NCBI GenBank assembly: GCA_046329585.1 | Contig: JAXLUI010000001.1 | Coordinates: forward strand, 372,001 to 436,000 | Direction of reading: 5' to 3' | Source: DLKC01 sp002478885 | GTDB lineage: Bacteria > Bacteroidota > Bacteroidia > Chitinophagales > Chitinophagaceae | Length of the DNA stretch: 64,000 nucleotides | In this document: positions 18,698-27,206 of the stretch, piece by piece | Position numbering within the stretch: position 1 is the first letter of the stretch | Layout: every line of letters begins with the position of its first letter | Position numbers and translations under genes: made by a program | The notes under the pieces: generated by a model | Told to the model about the DNA's origin: nothing | Database searches by the model: none | What the model saw: only the letters and a program-made list of their open reading frames with translations

Positions 18698-18755
18698 GTA
18701 CAAGAGTGCGACGCAACAAAAGCTGGTAGTTATACCGCAGCAGGGCCAGAAAAAT
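18698..18755 (+). repeat. Dispersed intergenic element, copy 6
   Basis: The head GTACAAGAGTGCGACGCAAC (18698-18717) is followed by AAAAGCTGG and CAGCAGGGCCAGAAAAAT. It fills the short spacer between two convergent genes. Confidence 0.85.
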
Positions 18756-18763
18756 ACCGTAGC

Positions 18764-19585
18764 TTATTCAAAAAGTATTCTCACTGTTTGGTAAAGCAAT
18801 TTATGCTGCATGGCCTGGGTAGTGGTTTCGTTGAAACGCTGAAGGCCAAACATGCCAGCCACATTTCCTTTATTCATAGCGATCTCGAGATAACCCGCGG
18901 AATTAAAGAAGGCAAGGTTTTCACCGGGCTGCACACTGGCATAATGATCACTGATCCTGGTAATGAATTCGCTGTTGCGCATGAGTACAATTTTGAAATT
19001 GCGGTCTTTGCGCACTTCTTCAAACTCTTCTTTGGTAAGGTTTACGACAACATTTTCAAAATTGTCGATAAAGATGATCTGGCTTTCGATCCAATCGGGT
19101 CCGCTGGCTGCACGCATGGGATATTTTTCATCGAACGCAATGACAGGCGTTGCTATGCCCGTTAAACTTTCCTGGTTGATAATCTTTTGTATGGTTATGG
19201 CGATCAGTTGTGTGCAATCGAGCAAATTGCTGCCTGCTGCAGCTTTTGCATCAACTGCAAAAACATTTTTTGGCTTTGTGCCGGTAATCATGGTAAGAAT
19301 GCCATTATCGGGACAAATGATGTACTGGTTATTGTACAGGGAAAAAAGAATGTTGCGTGGCGACCGTTCAAAGAAGTTGATGATCACAACGTGAAATGTT
19401 CCTGCAGGATAATACCTGAAGGCACTCTTACAGATATATGCAGCCTGCTGGTAATTGTGTGGCGACAACTGGTGAGTAATGTCGGCGACGGAACAGGAAG
19501 GTACAGCATGATAAAACTGTCCCTTTATTGCACCGGGAAGGTAGTCGCTAAGGCCAATATCAGTAGACAGCGTTAAAACAGGCAT
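18764..19585 (-). CDS. SAM hydroxide adenosyltransferase (DUF62 family)
   Basis: A 273-residue member of the S-adenosyl-L-methionine hydrolase family (PF01887, related to fluorinase and chlorinase), which splits SAM to adenosine and methionine. Family hallmarks are the N-terminal LTLSTDIGLSDYLPGAIKG, the substrate-loop CPDNGILT and the second-domain IDNFENVVVNL. Residues typical of halogenases cannot be judged without an alignment, and most members are hydrolases that use water or hydroxide. The gene starts 22 nt after the SDR dehydrogenase and is probably in an operon with it. No SAM-related gene sits nearby. Confidence 0.85.
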   Translation of the reverse strand: MPVLTLSTDIGLSDYLPGAIKGQFYHAVPSCSVADITHQLSPHNYQQAAYICKSAFRYYPAGTFHVVIINFFERSPRNILFSLYNNQYIICPDNGILTMITGTKPKNVFAVDAKAAAGSNLLDCTQLIAITIQKIINQESLTGIATPVIAFDEKYPMRAASGPDWIESQIIFIDNFENVVVNLTKEEFEEVRKDRNFKIVLMRNSEFITRISDHYASVQPGENLAFFNSAGYLEIAMNKGNVAGMFGLQRFNETTTQAMQHKLLYQTVRILFE

Positions 19586-19607
19586 GGAGACAACAAATAT
19601 GAAACAA

Positions 19608-20414
19608 TTACTTTATCAATTCTCCATTTTTAAAGAAGAATTTGTGCGTTAGCTTATCTGCGATGGAAGGTATTAACCTGTTTAAAAATACGGTACGCTT
19701 ATCATTAAAAGTAAAAACAAGCGTACGTTTCTTTTTCTCGATGGCGTCGATAATGCCCGCAGCACATTCTTCCGAAGACATGAGGCCGGCTTCGTCCAGG
19801 GGAGAACTTCCCTGCGATGAACCATCTTTGGTCAGCGCGGCATTGCGGATATTCGATGCAGTGAATCCGGGACATACCCACATTACATTTACGCCTTCGT
19901 CTATCAGTTCTGTACGCAATGATTCAAGAAAGCCGTTCATGGCAAATTTGGATGCGGAATATGCTGTTCTTCCGGGTAAGCCCCTGTAACCGGCGATGGA
20001 AGAAACACCAACGATGGTTCCTTTTTGTTTGGTGATATAAGGCAACGCGTATTTGCTGCAATAAACCGTTCCCCAGAAATTAATATCCATTACCTTTTTC
20101 AACGTCTGCAGATCTGTTTCCCTGAACAATGCACGCATCGAAATGCCCGCATTATTGATGAGTATATCTATTGTGCCATAAACACTTACTACCTTTTCAA
20201 TAAATTTTTTGCAATCAGTCTCGCTGCTGACATCGGCAGACAGTGTGATCAATGGCTTTCCTGCATGTGATGTCTGGAGTTGGTATAACTTATCCAAATT
20301 TCTCGCACAGGTCGCAACTTTTGCGCCTTGCGATAATAGCGCATCTACCAAAGCCTTTCCAATTCCATCTGACCCTCCGGTAACAAGTACAACCTTATTA
20401 TTATAAAACCCCAT
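19608..20414 (-). CDS. Short-chain dehydrogenase/reductase
   Basis: A 268-residue classical SDR. The Rossmann motif TGGSDGIG (12-19) binds NAD(P), the NNAG motif is at about 87-90, the catalytic serine is in GVSSIAG (Ser138/139), and the Tyr152-SAS-Lys156 pair completes the active site. The sequence pattern (CARNLDKLYQL and a C-terminal basic extension) resembles 3-ketosphinganine-reductase-like or DltE-like SDRs. This is only a resemblance. The substrate remains unknown. It is the first gene of a two-gene unit with the SAM hydrolase. Confidence 0.88.
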   Translation of the reverse strand: MGFYNNKVVLVTGGSDGIGKALVDALLSQGAKVATCARNLDKLYQLQTSHAGKPLITLSADVSSETDCKKFIEKVVSVYGTIDILINNAGISMRALFRETDLQTLKKVMDINFWGTVYCSKYALPYITKQKGTIVGVSSIAGYRGLPGRTAYSASKFAMNGFLESLRTELIDEGVNVMWVCPGFTASNIRNAALTKDGSSQGSSPLDEAGLMSSEECAAGIIDAIEKKKRTLVFTFNDKRTVFLNRLIPSIADKLTHKFFFKNGELIK

Positions 20415-20503
20415 GAATATTTTTTTTAATTACAAATGTAAAACTTAAAAATCGTGTTGTTGATAACCTGTTAAATAACAGCAGGAAAATTCCTGAATAA
20501 AAA

Positions 20504-20534
20504 TTTGGCGCAATAGTGATTTCGCCTATTTTTG
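20504..20534 (+). promoter_or_regulatory. Promoter of tRNA-Lys
   Basis: TTTG (20504-20507), a 19-nt spacer and TATTTTTG (20527-20534) give an exact match to the Bacteroidota -33/-7 consensus, about 38 nt before the mature tRNA. Confidence 0.85.
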
Positions 20535-20572
20535 CACTCCCAAAACAAAAGGGGTTGCAGTAAAAATGCAAT

Positions 20573-20645
20573 GATCTCGTAGCTCAGTTGGTAGAGCATA
20601 ACACTTTTAATGTTAGGGCCCTGGGTTCGAGTCCCAGCGGGATCA
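20573..20645 (+). tRNA. tRNA-Lys (TTT)
   Basis: A 73-nt cloverleaf: acceptor GATCTCG pairs with CGGGATC (one G-U), D-arm AGCTCAGTTGGTAGAGC, anticodon loop CTTTTAA between AACA and TGTT (anticodon TTT), T-arm CTGGGTTCGAGTCCCAG, discriminator A. The CCA end is not encoded. Confidence 0.95.
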
Positions 20646-20652
20646 CCGGTAA

Positions 20653-20690
20653 AAGCCTTACAATATTTAATTATTGTGAGGCTTTTTTAT
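20653..20690 (+). terminator. Terminator of tRNA-Lys
   Basis: AAGCCTTACAATA pairs with TATTGTGAGGCTT (one G-U) and is followed by TTTTTAT. Confidence 0.85.
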
Positions 20691-20742
20691 TTGCCTGCTC
20701 TACAACCGGGCAAAGATATTTCATGAAATTGCTGCTGTACCT

Positions 20743-20797
20743 GTAAAATTTTTTAGTACAAGATCCTATAACATAGTAAAGTTTTTTAGCATAAGAC
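20743..20797. repeat. 33-bp direct duplication with T6 tracts
   Basis: GTAAAATTTTTTAGTACAAG (from 20743) and GTAAAGTTTTTTAGCATAAG (from 20776) are imperfect direct copies whose starts lie 33 bp apart. Each holds a run of six T. They lie in the 405-bp non-coding stretch 20646-21051. Confidence 0.7.
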
Positions 20798-20817
20798 AGG
20801 TCTTTTGCTTAGTCCTT

Positions 20818-20872
20818 ACTTGGTAGATACTTGGTAGATACTTGGTAGATGGTTGGTAGGGAGTTGGTAGAA
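20818..20872. repeat. 11-bp tandem repeat, five units
   Basis: ACTTGGTAGAT is repeated exactly three times (20818-20850), then twice in diverged form (GGTTGGTAGGG, AGTTGGTAGAA). The 11-bp period is not a multiple of three, which argues against a coding tract. The rest of the 20646-21051 spacer holds only the tRNA-Lys terminator, the T6 duplication and the terminator at 21004. Confidence 0.88.
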
Positions 20873-21003
20873 GGCAGGCAAAAGTCTTGCTTGTTGCCTG
20901 GCCCGGGCCAGCCGTGCCCGGCAGAATGAATGCAAAAAAATGAATATACATCAACACAATAAATGGCGATCAATTAAAAGCTGTTCAATAAAACATATAA
21001 AAA

Positions 21004-21029
21004 AAGCCCTGTAATAATTTACAGGGCTT
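21004..21029 (-). terminator. Rho-independent terminator
   Basis: AAGCCCTGTAA and TTACAGGGCTT form an 11-bp stem with a 4-nt loop. On the minus strand TTTTTT follows. It ends the PPC-repeat protein transcript. Confidence 0.9.
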
Positions 21030-21051
21030 CTTATTACTAAAGTGATTGCTG

Positions 21052-23826
21052 TTAATGTGCAACGACTATTTTTTGAGTGGCTATCGCCTTATTGTTGCTG
21101 CCTGTGACCTGTAACAGGTAGATGCCATTCGGTATCGATGTTACATTGATTGTTTGACTGTTAAGTGCAGAAGAATGCACATTCAGTTTATTCCAGACAA
21201 TTCTTCCATTCACATCTTTCAACGTAGCGTTAACGACTTCATTGATCTTGTTGCCGACCAGTATTTTCACCTGGCTTTGTGCCGGGTTTGGCATCGCGCT
21301 GATAAGAGCATTGTTGAGTTTATCTGATGCCATACTGCTTTCATCCGCGTTGCTGATCGCAAACGCAGCTGTTAGCGTGCTAAAGCTTGTTGAGTCTGTT
21401 GGTTCGCTGAGTGCCACTACTTTACCTACGCTGTCGGCAGCCTGCACACGCCAGTGGTAGGTGGTATTGGCAGTGAGGCCTGTAAGATTTGCAAAACCTA
21501 CATTACCTGCGGAATTCTTGGTAAGCCATGCGCTGTCTCCGGCTTTATGATATTGCACAACATAGAATTTAGCACAGGAAATAGTTGTCCAGTTAGCCCT
21601 TGCAACAGTTTGCGCCACATTGGTCGTTGTGAGTGCGCCGGTTACAGGCGGCAGCATTCCTATTGTCGGGCTCTTTCCAACCGCAGTTCCTGTAGCGCCA
21701 TCTGCAAAAACAGTGGCCTGGTAGGATCCCTGTGGCAGGTTTTTGATCTGGAAGTTTTTAGTATTGGTTATAATCAACGGACTTCCGTAAGCCACTCCGT
21801 AACGATACAACTGTACAGTGTATGGCGGCAGGCTCTTGCTGCATTTGAAGGTTATACTGTTGGTATTGCTTCCGCAGGTGGTAGCAGTATCTGCAGTAAC
21901 GACCTTAATGGCTGCTTTGGTTGCCTGCGTGAAAGTGTTGGTAATGCTGTAGGAACTAAAGTCAGCAAAATTGCCATTGTAATACATAAATACCTTCACG
22001 TAATAATACCCCTGTGTGGTTAACCCGGTAAGGTTAATATTTGCTGTGGAAGTGTAATAGTTGCTGAATATCGGGGCCACGGCCGTATCCCTGTATACCT
22101 GCACCCAGGTATAGGTAGCATAGCCATAACTAAACCTGCCTTCCAGGTTTACAGTAAAGCTCAGGCTGCCGCTTCCGGTGTAATTGAGGCGATGAATATC
22201 AACAGCATCTTTCTGGCCGTTATAATAAAAATTCACATGCCCGGTTACCGTCCCGTTTGCAGGCATTGTTTTCGCCTGGCTAAAATAATTATTGGGTTCG
22301 GCATCATTGGCAAAAACATAACTTTTAAAGCTGCTGGTTAATGTATATGGCGCCCACTCAAACGTATAATAGGTATTTACCCTTACATAATAAGTGCCGG
22401 CCTGCAAACCATCGACGCTATAAGTGCCAGAAGTGGTTGTATACAACGAACCGATCACCGTTGTTCCGTCATTATCGAACAGGTATGCCCATACATTCTG
22501 ACCGTTATGCGACTGAATATTTATAGTCAGCATACCGTCTGTGGTGGTGGTGATCTTATACCAGTCGGAGCTGTCTTTTTTATTGTTATAATAATAATTC
22601 ACGTGACCGGTAGTGGTATCATTTGGCGACAACGTAAGTGCGGCCGCACGGGAGTCGTTTGGCTCTACATCGTTGGCCTGGCTGGGAACAAACAAACTAT
22701 CCTGCAACGTATAAGGCGCCCACTCGTTTGTATAATAAGTATTTACCCTTACGTAATAAGTGCCGGCAGCAAGACCGTCCTTATTAACTACAACGGCGGA
22801 TCCGGCAGTATAGCCCGAGGCTATCAGGGTTGTACCATCGTTATCGAAAAGATAAGCCCATACATTCTGGCCATTATTTGAATTCATTGTGAGGCGTAAG
22901 CGGCCATCTGCATTTGTTGTTACCTTATACCAATCCACTGAGTCTTTGGTATTGTTGTAGTAGTAATTGGTATGCCCGGTAACAGACCCGTTTAATGGCA
23001 AAGTCAGGGACTGGGCTGCGGTGCCATTTGGTTCAACATCATTCGCCTGCGTTGGTACGAACAGGCTGTCCGCCAGCGTATAAGGTGCCCATTCAGATGA
23101 ATAATAGGTGTTTACCCTTATATAATACGTGCCGGCCGCAAGTCCGTCTTTATTAACTACAACCGCCGATCCTGAAGTATAACCTGCAGCAAGCTGTGTT
23201 GTTCCATCATTGTCGTATAGATACGCCCAAACATTCTGCCCGTTCGCAGATGTCATGGTTAACCGCAAACGGCCATCTGCTGGTGTGGTTACTTTATACC
23301 AGTCGTTCGTATCCTTTATATTGTTGTAATAGTAATTGACATGACCTGTCCTGGCATTATTCAAAGGCAACACCTTGGCCTGGGCACGGGAACCGTTGGG
23401 CTCCGCATCGTTTGTTTGTGAAGGCACAGTAAGTGTATTGGAGACAGTGTAATTAGGGAACTGGCCTGAATAATAAGGAAAGAGCTTTACATAATAAGTA
23501 CCTGCCGCAAGACCGTCTTTTGATACTGTTATGGTTCCTGGAGTGTTACCCTGGGCTAAAAGAGTAATGCCGTCGTTGTCATATATCTGGCACCACATGT
23601 ACAGCGAGTTGGAAACAGCAATGGTAACATCAAGTTTTCCGTCGGCATTGGTGGTTATGCTAAACCAGTCAACGTCGGTGGCACTGCCGATAGCGCCACT
23701 GTTACTGCCGTTGAGCGCAAGCACATTGGCCTGGGCCTTTGTATCGTTTGGCTCTGTTTCCGTAGCAAACGCTGCAGAAAAAAGCAAACTGCACAGCAGG
23801 ATCATGAGTAAATTTTTCTTAGGCAT
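21052..23826 (-). CDS. T9SS-secreted PPC-repeat surface protein
   Basis: About 924 residues from ATG 23826, chosen because a clean signal peptide MPKKNLLMILLCSLLFSAAFA follows. An upstream ATG at 23865 would add 13 polar residues before it. Five pre-peptidase C-terminal (PPC, PF04151) domains follow, each about 115-135 residues, at roughly 22-137, 138-260, 261-383, 384-505 and 506-640. Units open with EPN, contain DWYKVTT and DNDGTT, and end AGTYYVRVNTYY. Next come a beta-sandwich segment, a fibronectin type III domain (about 730-815) and a C-terminal T9SS type A sorting domain (MPNPAQS, then GRIVWN, NGIYLLQV). There is no enzymatic domain, so a structural or adhesive surface role is likely, with export by T9SS. 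Its own terminator follows. Confidence 0.9.
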   Translation of the reverse strand: MPKKNLLMILLCSLLFSAAFATETEPNDTKAQANVLALNGSNSGAIGSATDVDWFSITTNADGKLDVTIAVSNSLYMWCQIYDNDGITLLAQGNTPGTITVSKDGLAAGTYYVKLFPYYSGQFPNYTVSNTLTVPSQTNDAEPNGSRAQAKVLPLNNARTGHVNYYYNNIKDTNDWYKVTTPADGRLRLTMTSANGQNVWAYLYDNDGTTQLAAGYTSGSAVVVNKDGLAAGTYYIRVNTYYSSEWAPYTLADSLFVPTQANDVEPNGTAAQSLTLPLNGSVTGHTNYYYNNTKDSVDWYKVTTNADGRLRLTMNSNNGQNVWAYLFDNDGTTLIASGYTAGSAVVVNKDGLAAGTYYVRVNTYYTNEWAPYTLQDSLFVPSQANDVEPNDSRAAALTLSPNDTTTGHVNYYYNNKKDSSDWYKITTTTDGMLTINIQSHNGQNVWAYLFDNDGTTVIGSLYTTTSGTYSVDGLQAGTYYVRVNTYYTFEWAPYTLTSSFKSYVFANDAEPNNYFSQAKTMPANGTVTGHVNFYYNGQKDAVDIHRLNYTGSGSLSFTVNLEGRFSYGYATYTWVQVYRDTAVAPIFSNYYTSTANINLTGLTTQGYYYVKVFMYYNGNFADFSSYSITNTFTQATKAAIKVVTADTATTCGSNTNSITFKCSKSLPPYTVQLYRYGVAYGSPLIITNTKNFQIKNLPQGSYQATVFADGATGTAVGKSPTIGMLPPVTGALTTTNVAQTVARANWTTISCAKFYVVQYHKAGDSAWLTKNSAGNVGFANLTGLTANTTYHWRVQAADSVGKVVALSEPTDSTSFSTLTAAFAISNADESSMASDKLNNALISAMPNPAQSQVKILVGNKINEVVNATLKDVNGRIVWNKLNVHSSALNSQTINVTSIPNGIYLLQVTGSNNKAIATQKIVVAH
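22312..23415 (-). repeat. Tandem coding repeats (PPC units 2-4)
   Basis: Three consecutive units of about 369 bp encode nearly the same protein, for example GQNVWAYL, DNDGTT and VRVNTYY in each. Long stretches are also close at DNA level, which suggests recent duplication or ongoing homogenisation. Unit 1 and unit 5 are more diverged. Confidence 0.8.
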
Positions 23827-24120
23827 AAAATTCTGATTTGTTGTTATGGTATTTGTGTTAAGCAATTTTGGCGATCGGTTTAGTTAAAGCGGTACTGATG
23901 ATTTTACCAATGAAGGAACACTGCATGTTTTTCTTTTGTAAGCGTACTGTTTCGGTTATTACATGTTACAGATTATTCCAGGAACGGGTTTTTATCGGTC
24001 TTGACACACTTATAATTTCCTTCCAAATTTACAACGGCAGCAATGATAAAGTCAATACCCAAACTTGGGTAATTTTTGCGATAACATGCTGAAAACCTTA
24101 ACTGTAAAGCATTTCAGAAG

Positions 24121-24184
24121 ACCAAAACTTTTGAGCCAGGCTTGCGGGATCACTATTCAGCTTCGTTGCGTCGCACACTTCAAC
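24121..24184 (-). repeat. Dispersed intergenic element, copy 7
   Basis: The head GTTGCGTCGCACACTTCAAC is at 24165-24184 and the tail ACCAAAACTTTTGAGCCAGGC at 24121-24141, in minus orientation. With copy 8 it makes a divergent pair in the 521-bp non-coding stretch 23827-24347, which holds nothing else I can identify. Confidence 0.82.
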
Positions 24185-24284
24185 GGCTGTCAATATATCG
24201 GCTACCTGCCTTTTGCCAAACCCAGTGAAAGGCTATTTTTTATGAAAGAAGGAATGTGCTGTTGAAGTTGAATAACGTGCTGCT

Positions 24285-24345
24285 GTACAAGTGTGCGACG
24301 CAAGGAACGTTGCAACCTGCACTACAGCTGATACAACAGGAAAAA
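24285..24345 (+). repeat. Dispersed intergenic element, copy 8
   Basis: The head GTACAAGTGTGCGACGCAAG (24285-24304) is followed by a diverged tail ending CAGGAAAAAATTC just before the response regulator stop. It is in plus orientation, 100 nt from copy 7. Confidence 0.8.
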
Positions 24346-24347
24346 AT

Positions 24348-25001
24348 TCAGGGAATAAGCTTATGTGCCTTTACAAATTGTATCAGCGATGCCTCGCCCT
24401 TTGTATTTGTTTTTCGGTAGATGTTTTTACGGTGTGTTTCAACGGTGCGTTCGCTGATAAATAGTTCTTCGGCAATTTGTTTATTGCTGTAATACTTAAT
24501 GATGCATTCGATTATCTGTAACTCCCGTGTAGTAAGGTTGAGATCAGAATTCTGGTTTCTTATTTTCTTAAAGACCTCGTATTGCTCAAGCACGGCTTTT
24601 GAAAAATAAGTATCCCCTGCGATGATCGTTTCGATTGCCGTAAGCAGCTCTTTCTGACCGGCAGCTTTGGCAATGTATCCATTGACCTTTGCCTGCTCCA
24701 TCATTTTGGCAACCATACTCCCCTCCTCACTCATAGACAAGGCAAGTATTTTTATGTGGGGGTATTTTTCTTTTGCGATAACAGCGAGTTCGAAACCATT
24801 GATACCGTTAGGCATGGTAATGTCGGTGAGCAAAATATCTATCTCTTTTGTGGCGAGCACCTGCAGCATGTCTTCTGCAGTATTTGCTTCTGCAACCACA
24901 ACGAATTTCGGTTTATCATACAACAACAATTTAAGGCCATCAATAATGATCTGGTGATCGTCTAGGATCGCTAACCTGATGATATGTTTTTCGTTGTTGA
25001 T
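24348..25001 (-). CDS. NarL/LuxR-type response regulator, non-standard start
   Basis: The partner of the kinase immediately upstream. The receiver domain carries the acidic pair in LAILDDHQ, phospho-acceptor Asp in LLTDITMP and the Lys in GYIAKAAG. A LuxR-type HTH follows (NLTTRELQIIECIIKYYSNK, then SERTVETHRKNIYRK). The reading frame is open from the kinase stop at 25011-25013, but the first standard start is TTG at 24929, which would remove strand 1 and the acidic pair of the receiver. Between stop and TTG the frame reads NHHINNEKHIIRLAILDDHQ and on. I place the start at the ATC at 24999-25001, which would give M-NNEKHIIRLAILDDH, a natural opening for this family. AUC initiation, readthrough of the kinase TAA, or a mutated or misread ATG are the options. 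The domain assignment is firm and the start is not. Confidence 0.8.
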   Translation of the reverse strand: MNNEKHIIRLAILDDHQIIIDGLKLLLYDKPKFVVVAEANTAEDMLQVLATKEIDILLTDITMPNGINGFELAVIAKEKYPHIKILALSMSEEGSMVAKMMEQAKVNGYIAKAAGQKELLTAIETIIAGDTYFSKAVLEQYEVFKKIRNQNSDLNLTTRELQIIECIIKYYSNKQIAEELFISERTVETHRKNIYRKTNTKGEASLIQFVKAHKLIP

Positions 25002-25010
25002 ATGGTGATT

Positions 25011-26951
25011 TTAATGATGAAACGGAATATAAAAAGCGACAAGCGTTCCCTGGCCTTTATTGCTCGTGATATCCAATCTGCCGCTAAGGTACTCAATTCT
25101 TGACCGGATATTTTTCATTCCGATACCAGGCCCGGCATCCAGTTCCTTTACATCAAATCCTTTCCCGTTGTCTTCGATCATCACATCGACCTCATTCTGT
25201 TCAGCGATCATGGAAACATCGAGCCTGCTTGCATTGGCATGTTTCAACACATTGAGTACACATTCCTGGATGACCCTGTAGATCATAAGCGCCGAAGTTT
25301 CGCTGATAACTTCAAAATTCCCTTCTGCGCTGAAGTTTACCCGCAAATTGCTGCGCTGGATCTTATCGAGAAATTCCTTTACAGAGGTGGTTAATCCCGA
25401 GATAGCAAATGATTTAGGCATCATGCTGTGTGAAAGATTTCTCACTTCTGTTGTTGATTCTTCCAGCAGCGTGGAAATATTGTCGAATATTTGCTGATCC
25501 TTTTCGGCGATATTTTCGAGGTGGTTACCCAGCACTTCCAGGTTTAATTTGGCCACTACCATTTTCTGTGCAACGCTATCGTGCAGGTCGCCGGCAATTC
25601 GCTTTCTTTCTTCTTCTTCGGCCTGCATCACCGCCTTGGTGGTTTTCTTCTTTTCTTCCATTTCCATTGCCTGTATTTTTATCTGCTGCGCTTTTCGCCT
25701 GTTCTGCAAATAAAAATAGCCAAACAGCAAGGTGGCTGCAAGCAGACCCGCGACGCCATAGAACATGATATTCTTTTGCGTGAGATCATACTTCTGCCGT
25801 ATAATGATGTTTTCTTTTTTCTGTACATCGTATTTCGTTTGCATCTCGGCGAGTGCATCGGCGCTGTTACGCGCATACAGGGAGTCTTTCAGGGTAATGA
25901 TCGTGTTTAACGTATTGCTGTAGTTGACGAGGTCGCCGGCTGCCTTATAATTCTTTGCCAGCGCGGAATAAAGAAACGGGAGCTTTGAAGTAAGTTCATT
26001 CTTTTCGGCAAGGGCAATACCTTCCTTTACCGCGTCAATGCCCTTTTGGGGCTGGTTGTTGTTTGCATAGAATACCCCGAGTTGCGCAAGGTCTGAAACT
26101 ATATAAAACACATCGCCGATCTGTTTACGTATAGCCAATCCTTTTTTCAAGAGATATTCCGCTTTCGGAATTTCGTGAAGCGCAACGCATATGTCCGAAT
26201 AAATATAGTAGCCGTTGGTTAAATACGTAAGGTCTTGTTCCTTCTCTGCATAATAAATGCCCTTCTTTACATAATATTCCGCGGAGTCATTCTTGTCAAG
26301 CTCATTGTAAACAGCGGCGATATTGTTGTAAACTACGCTTATGAGCATAGATGTATCGTAGGTATCGTGCGTTTTGACGGCAGCAAATGACCAGTCAAGC
26401 GACTCCCTGTTTTTACCCAACTCCATGTTTGCCCAGCCGATAACTGTTTGCGCCCTCATTACGGTAAATGGATCGTTTGATACCTCTGACCGGTGTAACA
26501 GGGATAATGCACTTTCAATCGCTTCTTTGATGCGGTCGTTCCTTATCAGCAGGTTACATTTTGCGAGGTCGAAACTGGTGCGCAATTTCTGACTGAGCGT
26601 CCCATCTTCCTGTGAGAGGTACCTGGCTGCCAGGGAAAGCGCCGAATCGGTTTTGCCGGCCCGGTTCAAAAGAATCACTTCATAGAAATCAGCCTGCGCT
26701 TTTTCTTCAGCAGTTCCGGTAACACTGATCAGCGCCTGGGCTTGTTCAAGATAATGCCGCAGTGTATCGGGATGCATGGAACGGTATTGGCTGCATAAAA
26801 GGAGGATGCTGCTGAGCCGTTGATCATCGTTCCTCGCAAGTGGTAATTGTTTTTTATAAGCATCGATTGCTTTGGTTTGGGCGAAGGCAACTGTTGTTAA
26901 TACCAATATTGTAATACCGGCAACACAGGCACTGTATAAATATCTGATCAT
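25011..26951 (-). CDS. TPR sensor histidine kinase (HPK7/NarX-type)
   Basis: A 646-residue sensor kinase. A signal peptide or first span (about 8-24) is followed by an extracytoplasmic TPR-like helical region (about 30-370), a coiled segment, and one membrane span (about 395-415, MFYGVAGLLAATLLFGYFYL). Then comes the HisKA_3 dimerisation domain, with phospho-acceptor His457 in RIAGDLHDSVAQ, and the HATPase_c domain (N box QECVLNVLKHA, G1 DNGKGFD, G2 GIGMKNI). Its ATP-binding and His motifs are intact. TPR kinases of this layout are common in Bacteroidota and their signals are mostly unknown. The response regulator follows in the same reading frame directly after the TAA. Confidence 0.93.
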   Translation of the reverse strand: MIRYLYSACVAGITILVLTTVAFAQTKAIDAYKKQLPLARNDDQRLSSILLLCSQYRSMHPDTLRHYLEQAQALISVTGTAEEKAQADFYEVILLNRAGKTDSALSLAARYLSQEDGTLSQKLRTSFDLAKCNLLIRNDRIKEAIESALSLLHRSEVSNDPFTVMRAQTVIGWANMELGKNRESLDWSFAAVKTHDTYDTSMLISVVYNNIAAVYNELDKNDSAEYYVKKGIYYAEKEQDLTYLTNGYYIYSDICVALHEIPKAEYLLKKGLAIRKQIGDVFYIVSDLAQLGVFYANNNQPQKGIDAVKEGIALAEKNELTSKLPFLYSALAKNYKAAGDLVNYSNTLNTIITLKDSLYARNSADALAEMQTKYDVQKKENIIIRQKYDLTQKNIMFYGVAGLLAATLLFGYFYLQNRRKAQQIKIQAMEMEEKKKTTKAVMQAEEEERKRIAGDLHDSVAQKMVVAKLNLEVLGNHLENIAEKDQQIFDNISTLLEESTTEVRNLSHSMMPKSFAISGLTTSVKEFLDKIQRSNLRVNFSAEGNFEVISETSALMIYRVIQECVLNVLKHANASRLDVSMIAEQNEVDVMIEDNGKGFDVKELDAGPGIGMKNIRSRIEYLSGRLDITSNKGQGTLVAFYIPFHH

Positions 26952-27206
26952 TGACCGGGTTTTGGTGCTGATAACGTTGATATGCTAAAAATAAGGGTTT
27001 CATAGGCTTATACAGCACTTAACCACTTAAAAATCATTAAGTATAACCGGTTATAATTAAAACCCTACCGGTTGGTAGTTGCAAACTGCAGCAACTGTTT
27101 GGACACGGCTGAATACAGCCATCCATCTGCACAAGTGGGTAATGATGAATGGGCCCGCACTATAGCACAAAAGACAATGCTTCCTGCACAGCCTCCGGCC
27201 TGCAAC

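Noticed and set aside
20766..20957. A 63-residue frame on the minus strand over the 11-bp tandem repeat
   Set aside because: The repeat period breaks the frame pattern, and there is no promoter, ribosome site or protein-like composition.
27130..27170. CTGCACAAGTGGGTAATGATG as an eroded element
   Set aside because: Only the first nine bases fit and the palindrome core is missing.
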